Positions 14,061-19,859 of a DNA stretch of 19,859 nucleotides are shown in pieces. The DNA lies in NCBI GenBank assembly GCA_021791615.1, contig JAJYWG010000164.1, positions 1 to 19,859 of the forward strand, read 5' to 3'. Position 1 is the stretch's first letter. Each line of letters opens with the position of its first letter. Both the position numbers and the translations under genes were made by a program. Source of the DNA: Actinomycetes bacterium (lineage in GTDB: Bacteria; Actinomycetota; Acidimicrobiia; Acidimicrobiales; RAAP-2). The notes beneath the pieces are model-generated. The model did no database searches, was not told where the DNA came from, and saw only the letters and a list, made by a program, of their open reading frames with translations.

Positions 14061-16631
14061 ATGAACCTGTCTGCGCAGTCGTCCCCAATCACAACCCCGA
14101 CGTCGACGTCGGTGCCCGGCGGCCCGCTCGGCCGCTACCTGCTCCATCCCGGCCAGGAGACCTCGACGCTCGTCCACCACGTTCTGCACGTGCTGGTCGC
14201 CGTCGGTCGAGCGGCTGTCCCGGTACTGGTGGGCGCGGTGGCGGTTGTGATAATCGGCCGCCTGGTGCTCGCCGTCACCCGCCGGCACGGCTCGGCTGGC
14301 GCCCATCTGGTGTCGGTGGCGCCAGGGCCCGAGGTGGAACCGGCCGGTGCCGAGGCGTTGTGGAACGGGCTGGCCGGCTTGGTCTCGGGCCGGCCCCACG
14401 TGGCGTTCGAGATGGGCGTCGAGGCCGGGCGGTTGCGGTTCAGTGTGTGGGTGCCGGCCCGGGTGCCGGCATCACGGGTGGCCCGGGTGGTGGAGGCGGC
14501 CTGGCCGGGTGCGATGACCGAGGTCCTGTCCGCCGATCCCCCGCTGCCCGGCGGCGAGGGGATCGCCGCCGGTGAGCTGCGCCTGGCCCAGCCGGAGTGG
14601 TTCAGCCTGCGGGTCGACCACCCCGCCGACCCCTACCGGCTCCTCCTCGCCGCCTTCTCCGGCCTCGGGTCGGACGCCGGCGTCGTACAGGTGCTGGCTC
14701 GCCCCGCCACCGGCCGCCGCTATCGCCGCTGCCGCAGGGCGGCGGTGGCCCTGCGGACCGGCCGGCCGCGATCCAAGTTGGTGCGCTTCGTCAACTTCTG
14801 GATGACCAAGGGCGTGCCCCATCCGTCGGGCCTGTCGGCGGATCCGACCCGGGCCACCGATGTGCGGGGCATCACCGAGAAGGCGGCGTCGCTGTGCTTC
14901 GAGGCGACGCTCCGCTACGGCGTCGTCGGTCCGGCCCGAGGCCACGCTCAGCGCCGGGCGCTCAAGGCCGAGGGGCACGGCATCGCCGGCGCCTTCGCCA
15001 TGTTCGACGGGCGCAACCGCCTCGCCCGCCGTCACCTCGCCCGCCCCTACCGCGCCCTGTGCGCCCGGCGACTCGGCAAGGGTGATCTGTACACCGTCGC
15101 CGAGCTGGCCGCCCTGGCCCACCTCCCGACGGACCGGTCGGTCGCCGGCCTGTCGCGGGCCGGGGCGCACGCCGTTGCCCCACCGCCCGAGGTGGGACGT
15201 CACGGCAAGGTGCTCGGTCGGGTCGAGGGTGGCAGCCGGCGGCCGGTCGGGTTGGGGGTGGCCGACGCCCGCCAGCATCTCCACGTGCTCGGGGCGACCG
15301 GGTCGGGCAAGTCGACGCTGCTCACCAACCTCGTCCTCCAAGACGTGGCCGCCCGGCGCGGCGCGGTGGTGATCGACCCCAAGGGCGACCTCGTGAACGA
15401 CATCCTCGACCGCCTCCCCGAGGACGCGCCCGGGCGGGTGGTGGTGCTCGACCCCGACGACGACGCCGCCCCGCCGGCCATGAACGTCCTCGACGCCGCC
15501 GATCCCCACCTGGCCGTCGACCACCTGGTGGGGATCTTCCACCGCCTCTTCGAGGCCTACTGGGGTCCGCGCACCGACGATGTGCTCCGCGTCGCGGCGC
15601 TCACCGCGCTCCGCCAGCCGGGCGCCACGTTGGCTGACATCCCGCGTCTTTTGGCGGAGCCGGGCTTCCGGTCCGGGCTGACCCATCACCTGGACGACCC
15701 CACCCTCAAGGGGTTCTGGGACACCTATGAGCGGATGAGCCCGGCCGCCCAGTCCCAGATGGTCGGCCCGGTCATGAACAAGCTGCGGGTCGTGCTCACC
15801 CGGCCCTTCGTCGCCGCGGTGCTGGGTTCGGCCACCTCCAGCTTCGACATCGGGACCGACGTGCTCGACGGCGGGCTGCTCCTCGCCCGTCTGCCAAAGG
15901 GGACGCTCGGGGAGAACTCCTGCCGGCTGCTCGGCAGCTTCGTCGTGGCAAAGGTGTGGCAGACCGTCACCGCCCGAGCCCGCCACGGCCAGGCCGCCCG
16001 GCGTGACGCCGCGCTGTACCTGGACGAGGCGCAGAACTTCCTCACGTTGCCGGGGTCGACCGGCGACATGCTGGCCGAGGCCCGCGGCTACCGGCTCTCG
16101 ATCGTCGCCGCGCACCAGCATCTCGGCCAGCTCCCCCGGGAGCTGCGCGACGCCCTGTCGGCCAACGCCCGGAACAAGGTGTTCTTCAACTGCTCCCCCG
16201 AAGACGCCCACGTCCTGGAGCGCCACGTCGCCCCCGAGCTGTCCGAGCACGACCTGGCCCACCTCGGGGCGCATCAGGCAGCGGTGCGTCTCGTGGTCGA
16301 TTGGGAGGAAACCCCGGCCTTCACCCTGCGCACCGAGGCGGCTCCCGAACCCGAGGGTTGTGGCGAGGCGGTGCGGGCGGTGGCCCGGGAGCGGTTCGGC
16401 CGCAGCCGCGCCGAGCGCCACGAGGAAGCCCTGCGTCGGCAGCTCTCCGGGCGGCGGGGTACCAATCGACAGCACAACGATGGCAGTTCTTCGTCCGGCC
16501 GGTCGGATGGCAGACCGGCCGGCAGATCTTCCGGCAGCCCAGACCTGCCGGGCTCCCCGTGGGCGAACCGCCAGCGTGACCGCACCCCCACCCCGGCAAC
16601 CGGTGAGCCCGACTCCTGGAGTGATCTGTGA
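14061..16631 (+). CDS. TraG/VirD4-like conjugative coupling ATPase
   Basis: 856 residues with one N-terminal membrane segment (about 42-71), then a soluble domain of about 300 residues without recognised motifs. The P-loop ATPase follows: Walker A GATGSGKST at about 411, then VVIDPKGDLVNDILDRLP, and Walker B LYLDEAQNF at about 652. The order 'GATGSGKST ... VIDPKGDL ... LYLDEAQ' and the closing ALSANARNKVFFNCSPEDA are characteristic of type IV coupling proteins (VirD4/TraG, TraM-recognition group) found in actinobacterial elements. Such proteins form a hexamer at the membrane and pump DNA. The last 90 residues are Ser/Gly/Arg-rich and disordered, as in tails that recruit relaxases. The stop overlaps the next gene by 4 bases. 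The ribosome-binding site at the ATG is weak. Confidence 0.88.
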   Translation: MNLSAQSSPITTPTSTSVPGGPLGRYLLHPGQETSTLVHHVLHVLVAVGRAAVPVLVGAVAVVIIGRLVLAVTRRHGSAGAHLVSVAPGPEVEPAGAEALWNGLAGLVSGRPHVAFEMGVEAGRLRFSVWVPARVPASRVARVVEAAWPGAMTEVLSADPPLPGGEGIAAGELRLAQPEWFSLRVDHPADPYRLLLAAFSGLGSDAGVVQVLARPATGRRYRRCRRAAVALRTGRPRSKLVRFVNFWMTKGVPHPSGLSADPTRATDVRGITEKAASLCFEATLRYGVVGPARGHAQRRALKAEGHGIAGAFAMFDGRNRLARRHLARPYRALCARRLGKGDLYTVAELAALAHLPTDRSVAGLSRAGAHAVAPPPEVGRHGKVLGRVEGGSRRPVGLGVADARQHLHVLGATGSGKSTLLTNLVLQDVAARRGAVVIDPKGDLVNDILDRLPEDAPGRVVVLDPDDDAAPPAMNVLDAADPHLAVDHLVGIFHRLFEAYWGPRTDDVLRVAALTALRQPGATLADIPRLLAEPGFRSGLTHHLDDPTLKGFWDTYERMSPAAQSQMVGPVMNKLRVVLTRPFVAAVLGSATSSFDIGTDVLDGGLLLARLPKGTLGENSCRLLGSFVVAKVWQTVTARARHGQAARRDAALYLDEAQNFLTLPGSTGDMLAEARGYRLSIVAAHQHLGQLPRELRDALSANARNKVFFNCSPEDAHVLERHVAPELSEHDLAHLGAHQAAVRLVVDWEETPAFTLRTEAAPEPEGCGEAVRAVARERFGRSRAERHEEALRRQLSGRRGTNRQHNDGSSSSGRSDGRPAGRSSGSPDLPGSPWANRQRDRTPTPATGEPDSWSDL

Positions 16632-17521
16632 GTTCTTCTGCTTTCGCTTCTGTCCGGCCCGCCGGCCGCCGGCCCACGGCCGTCCGACCTCGGGCCGACC
16701 ACGACCTCGTCTCCTCGGTCTCTCGTCGGTTGACCCCGCGAGACCGACTGCTCTGTCAGGTCCTCTTCGACCACAAGGTCTTGACGACCGAGCAGGTGAC
16801 CGACCTGTGCTTTGCGAACCTGACCACCGCCCGCCACCGCCTCACCGCGCTCTACGAGCTCAGGGTCCTCGACCGGTTCCGCCCGTTCCGCCCGGTCGGC
16901 TCCGACCCCTACCACTACGTGCTCGACACCCTCGGCGCAGACGTCGTGGCCGCCGACCGGGGCATCGAGGTCCCCCGACCGGGCCTCCACCACAGCCGTG
17001 CCCTAGCGCTCGCCGACAGCCAACGCCTCGCCCACCTGCTCGGGGTGAACGGGCTGTTCTGCTCGCTCGCCGCCTGGGCGAGAAGCGTCGAGGATGCCGA
17101 GCTGGCCGAGTGGTGGTCCGAACGGCGCTGCGTCACCGAGTGGGGCGGGGTCGTCCGTCCCGACGGCTTCGGCGTCCTCCGCCACCGAGGCGTCGTGGTC
17201 GAGTTCTTCGTGGAGGTCGACCGGGGGACCGAGACCCTGGCCCGCCTGGCGGCCAAGCTCACCGGCTACGCCGAGCTGGTCCGAGCGACCGGCTGGTCGC
17301 CGCAGGTGTGCTTCTGGTTCCCCGGTCCCGGCCGGGAGGCCGAGGCCCGCCGAGTCCTCGCCCACTCCGACGTGGCAATCGCAACTGGCGCCGCCGGTCT
17401 TGGTGACGACCCGGGCGCCGGACCGGGCGGGGCGGTGTGGCTGCCGATCGGTTCGACCGGCCCCCGCCGCCACCTCATCGACCTCGCCGCCGGGACCGCA
17501 GTGTCGGGGAGGCGCTCCTGA
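16628..17521 (+). CDS. Replication-relaxation family protein (relaxase-like plasmid/ICE protein)
   Basis: 297 residues from a GTG that overlaps the coupling-ATPase TGA by 4 bases. A winged helix-turn-helix occupies about 34-100 (LTPRDRLLCQVLFDHKVLTT, then EQVTDLCF, and the wing RPVGSDPYHYVLD). The central domain carries VVEFFVEVDRGTETLARLAAKLTGY, with E196, D198, E202 and a following Lys. This is the hallmark stretch of the Replic_Relax family and resembles a nuclease-type metal site. Family members are found on actinobacterial and firmicute mobile elements next to coupling proteins and integrases and are thought to process or relax element DNA. No direct enzymology can be read from sequence. 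Translational coupling to the ATPase implies they act together. Confidence 0.82.
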   Translation: MSSSAFASVRPAGRRPTAVRPRADHDLVSSVSRRLTPRDRLLCQVLFDHKVLTTEQVTDLCFANLTTARHRLTALYELRVLDRFRPFRPVGSDPYHYVLDTLGADVVAADRGIEVPRPGLHHSRALALADSQRLAHLLGVNGLFCSLAAWARSVEDAELAEWWSERRCVTEWGGVVRPDGFGVLRHRGVVVEFFVEVDRGTETLARLAAKLTGYAELVRATGWSPQVCFWFPGPGREAEARRVLAHSDVAIATGAAGLGDDPGAGPGGAVWLPIGSTGPRRHLIDLAAGTAVSGRRS

Positions 17522-17604
17522 GCCCGGCACGCCAGCCTCCGGGTGGCCCCGAGCGGCGCCCACGTGGCGACGAGAGCCGCCCCGTCGCCCAGGGCCGGGT
17601 GTAG

Positions 17605-17813
17605 ATGGCGCTCAGCCGGGGTGTCGGCGCCCACGGGCGACCAGGGCGCCGGAGCCCGAGGCTCTCCGTCCCCTGGCCCGGGCTCTGCTGGCGTTGGCCG
17701 AGGAGGCCCACGCCGAACGGCTTGCCATGGGCGCCCCACCGAGGTCTGATCGACCCGCACCCCGTCACACGGCGGCCGGCAAGCAGAAGGGAGGGCGATC
17801 GTGCGCTGCGTGA
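17605..17813 (+). other. Possible frame-disrupted small ORF ahead of the recombinase
   Basis: Between the relaxation gene and the recombinase, the frame ending at 17813 reads PEALRPLARALLALAEEAHA and then ERLA, a protein-like amphipathic helix. It stops 13 bases inside the recombinase GTG. It has no start codon before this helix in the same frame. An ATG at 17605 lies in another frame and would need one shift near 17650. Small accessory ORFs are common directly upstream of serine recombinases, so this may be a broken one. Otherwise 17522-17800 holds only the recombinase leader. Confidence 0.2.
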
Positions 17814-19339
17814 TCTACCTACGAGTCTCCACTCGCGAACAGGCCGAGCACGGCGAGGGCGAGGAAGGCTTCTCCATCCCCGCCCAACGCGAGGCCTGCG
17901 TCCGCCACGTCAGGGACAAGGGCTGGGACCTCGTCGACGAGTACGCCGATCGGGGCGAGTCCGCCCGCAGCGCCGACCGACCCCAGCTGAAAGAGATGCT
18001 CGCTCGCATCGCCGAAGACGGCGACATCGACGCGGTCGTCGTCCACAAGATCGACCGCCTGGCGCGCAACATGGAAGACCACGTCGCCATCCGCGCCCTG
18101 CTGCGCCGCCGAAGCGTGTCGCTCGTGTCGGTCACCGAGAACCTCGAAGAGACCGCGTCAGGCCGGCTCGTCGAGGGCATCCACGCCCTCATGGCCGAGT
18201 TCTACTCGGCCAACCTCGCCAGTGAGATCAAAAAGGGCATGAGCCAGAAGGCCAAGATGGGCGGCTGGCCCCACGCCGCCCCGCTCGGCTACACCAACGT
18301 CCGCGAGACGATGAGCGGACGCCAGGTCGCCCACATCGTGATCGACCCCGAACGCGCCCCGCACATCACCGCCGCGTTCGGGCTCTACGCCACCGGAGAA
18401 TGGACCCTCGAACGGCTCGTCGCCGAGCTCGACCACCGGGGCCTGCGGAACCGGGGACGGCGCGACCGGCCCGTCGCCCCCATCGGGGTCTCCGCCCTGG
18501 CCAACATCCTGTCGAACAAGGGCTACGTCGGGATCGTCTCGTGGGAAGGCATCGACTACCCCGGCCTCCACCAACCCCTCACCGACATCGCCACCTTCAA
18601 CAAGGTCCAGGACCTCCTCGCGGCCCGCGCCGCACGCGGGACGCGGGAGCGCCGCCACAACCACTACCTCAAAGGCACCCTCTTCTGCGGAGTGTGCGGA
18701 CGGGGCCTGTCGTTCCAGGTCTCGAAGGGCCGCTACGAGTACCTGTACTGCCTCGGGCAGAAGAACCGGAACCCCACTGGCTGCCAGGAGCCCTACATCC
18801 CCGCCGGGGACCTCGAAGCCCAAGTCGAACAGCTCTACGAGAAGATCGAGCTGCCGAAGTCCTGGCGCAAGCGCCTGCGCGAGGAGCTCGAAGCAGAGAT
18901 CACCGCCCGCCAGCACCGCAACGCCGCGGAGCGCGAGTTCTTGACGCGCAAGCTCGCCAAGGCCGACACCGAACGGCGCAAGCTCCTCGACGCGTACTAC
19001 GCCGCGGCCATCGAGGTCACCACCCTCAAGACCGAGCAGGCCCGCATCGCTTCCGATGTGCGCAGCGCCGAGGAACGTCTCGCCGCCGTCGACGCGCACC
19101 TGGCCGAATGGCAAGAGATCCTCGAAACGGCGATGCGCTTCGCCACCAAGTGCGCCACGGCCTACGCCCGAGCCTCGGCGCCGACCCGGCGCCGGTTCAA
19201 CCAAGCCGTCTTCGCCCGCATCGACGTGCGCGACGGCAAGATCGCCGCCGTGGGGTACCACCCGCCCTTCGACCTGCTCTTTTCTACGAGCGAGTTCGAA
19301 TACGGAGATTTGGTAGGGAGAGAGGGGGAGACCGGGTAA
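17801..19339 (+). CDS. Large serine recombinase (integrase) of the mobile element
   Basis: 512 residues from a GTG preceded by GGGAGG six bases upstream. The resolvase-type catalytic domain (1-150) has the nucleophile Ser10 in YLRVSTREQ, the motif KIDRLARN for substrate-activating arginines, and LMAEFYSANLASEIKKG at the long E-helix. The 'recombinase' DNA-binding domain follows (about 160-275, PLGYTN ... NILSNKGYVGIVSWEG). A zinc ribbon has Cys296, Cys299, Cys317 and Cys328. A charged coiled coil (about 340-440) controls synapsis direction in this family. The C-terminus (FDLLFSTSEFEYGDLVG) is of the kind common in actinobacterial elements. It would integrate and excise DNA at short att sites without host factors. 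All catalytic features are intact, so I expect it to be active. Confidence 0.95.
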   Translation: MRCVIYLRVSTREQAEHGEGEEGFSIPAQREACVRHVRDKGWDLVDEYADRGESARSADRPQLKEMLARIAEDGDIDAVVVHKIDRLARNMEDHVAIRALLRRRSVSLVSVTENLEETASGRLVEGIHALMAEFYSANLASEIKKGMSQKAKMGGWPHAAPLGYTNVRETMSGRQVAHIVIDPERAPHITAAFGLYATGEWTLERLVAELDHRGLRNRGRRDRPVAPIGVSALANILSNKGYVGIVSWEGIDYPGLHQPLTDIATFNKVQDLLAARAARGTRERRHNHYLKGTLFCGVCGRGLSFQVSKGRYEYLYCLGQKNRNPTGCQEPYIPAGDLEAQVEQLYEKIELPKSWRKRLREELEAEITARQHRNAAEREFLTRKLAKADTERRKLLDAYYAAAIEVTTLKTEQARIASDVRSAEERLAAVDAHLAEWQEILETAMRFATKCATAYARASAPTRRRFNQAVFARIDVRDGKIAAVGYHPPFDLLFSTSEFEYGDLVGREGETG

Positions 19340-19859
19340 AAGCGGACGGAACCGGGGACACCCGAGTCGGAGCGGGGGCCGGAGGCCCGGAGCGGGGCAG
19401 CCAGCCAGCCAGCGGACGGCCCGGAACGGGACGGACGCCACCGAGGCGAGTGGGGACCGAGGCGGAGCGCCCCGGGGACGTGCGCGGGAGCAGATTTCGG
19501 GGCGACCTGGGCTTTTACGAGAAAGTGCAGGTCAGAGGGGGTGTCGGGCCGTGGTGCGGAGACAGTCCGTCATGGAATCGCAACACTCTCGCTGGGGATA
19601 ACGGCGCTGACCTGGGAGAATGGCAGAGAGGGGGTGTGGACCGGGGTCGGGGTGGGGTGCGAACAGGCGTTCGGGGATGACCAGGGATGGCACGGCGGGA
19701 CCCATTCAAGCGCCTACGGGGCACCTGTGGGGCGCTGAATCCGGCCGGGGGTCCCAATGTGCCCGGATCGGGGTCCATGGGCGGAGATCGGCCCGTGCGG
19801 CACGGGGCACCGGTGGACCAGGGAGAACGGCGAGCCCATGCGTGCCCGACGGGGGTCCC
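19340..19859. other. Gene-free flank downstream of the recombinase
   Basis: No supportable gene on either strand; frames present are low-complexity Pro/Arg-rich readings. A hairpin, GGGCC-GGA-GGCCC (19376-19388), 36 bases after the stop could end transcription although it lacks a T-run. A run of CAGC-like repeats lies near 19400. GGGGGTCCC occurs twice (19747-19755 and 19851-19859). The 30-bp palindrome at 19504-19533 is listed separately. Confidence 0.5.
19504..19533. other. Candidate recombinase attachment site: 30-bp imperfect palindrome
   Basis: Arms GACCTG (19504-19509) and CAGGTC (19528-19533) enclose a second symmetric pair, CTTT (19512-19515) and AAAG (19522-19525), around a central CG at 19518-19519. 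In total 22 of 30 positions are symmetric. It starts 165 bases after the recombinase stop. Att sites of large serine integrases are imperfect palindromes of about 40-50 bp with a 2-bp core, usually close to the integrase gene. A CG core would itself be symmetric, which is unusual because it would not fix orientation, so an operator is the main alternative. Confidence 0.35.

Noticed and set aside
14472..16475. Minus-strand open frame of 667 codons opposite the coupling ATPase
   Set aside because: It mirrors the ATPase codons; no motifs, and the sense strand shows clear Walker A and B.
18400..19680. Plus-strand 426-codon frame overlapping the recombinase and its flank
   Set aside because: Out-of-frame reading of the recombinase with Arg/Pro/Gly-rich composition; no independent start signal.
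19515..19778. Minus-strand 87-codon frame downstream of the recombinase
   Set aside because: Pro/Arg/Ser-rich, no ribosome-binding site, no recognisable domain.
1..19859. CRISPR array or rRNA genes
   Set aside because: No regularly spaced repeats beyond the 13-bp triplet and no rRNA-like sequence were seen.

Overview
The window is high-GC DNA with many GTG starts, 4-base ATGA/GTGA gene overlaps, MMPL and MarR genes, Cys-bearing secreted proteins and an actinobacterial-type TraG-like/replication-relaxation/serine-recombinase block. This points to an actinomycete-like (Actinomycetota) chromosome. An HAE1-type RND pump with a membrane-fusion partner is less usual there and would fit a deep branch such as Acidimicrobiia, but that placement is inference.

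Layout: (1) 1-126, the 5' end of an IS630-type insertion sequence cut by the window edge, then about 260 bases of non-coding or decayed DNA. (2) 387-3298, minus strand, a MarR-type regulator translationally coupled to an MMPL-family exporter. (3) 3299-3915, an AT-rich promoter/operator island followed by decayed DNA holding recognisable scraps of an alpha/beta-hydrolase and an ArsR regulator. (4) 3916-6289, minus strand, a secreted or membrane-anchored alpha/beta-hydrolase and a polytopic GT-C-like membrane protein. (5) 6391-7497, an N-acetylmuramoyl-L-alanine amidase interrupted by one in-frame TAA. (6) 7572-13547, minus strand, a four-gene operon (membrane-fusion protein, RND pump, MarR regulator, DUF5666-like exported protein) in which every junction is a 4-base overlap. 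A candidate promoter/operator lies just upstream. (7) 13548-14060, a divergent gene-free gap. (8) 14061-19339, plus strand, a compact mobile module: TraG/VirD4-like coupling ATPase, replication-relaxation protein and large serine recombinase. (9) 19340-19859, a gene-free flank with a 30-bp imperfect palindrome that is a candidate recombination site.

How the parts work together: two separate MarR-plus-efflux circuits (MMPL and RND) probably respond to toxic small molecules or lipids. The hydrolase, GT-C-like protein and amidase all belong to the cell envelope. The plus-strand block is an autonomous mobile unit: a DNA-pumping ATPase, a DNA-processing protein and an integrase, with no type IV secretion channel genes visible. 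The most interesting points are the three-gene mobilisation module with its candidate att palindrome, the fully overlapped RND/MarR/DUF5666 operon with an operator-like repeat on its promoter, and the single-base nonsense interruption of the amidase.
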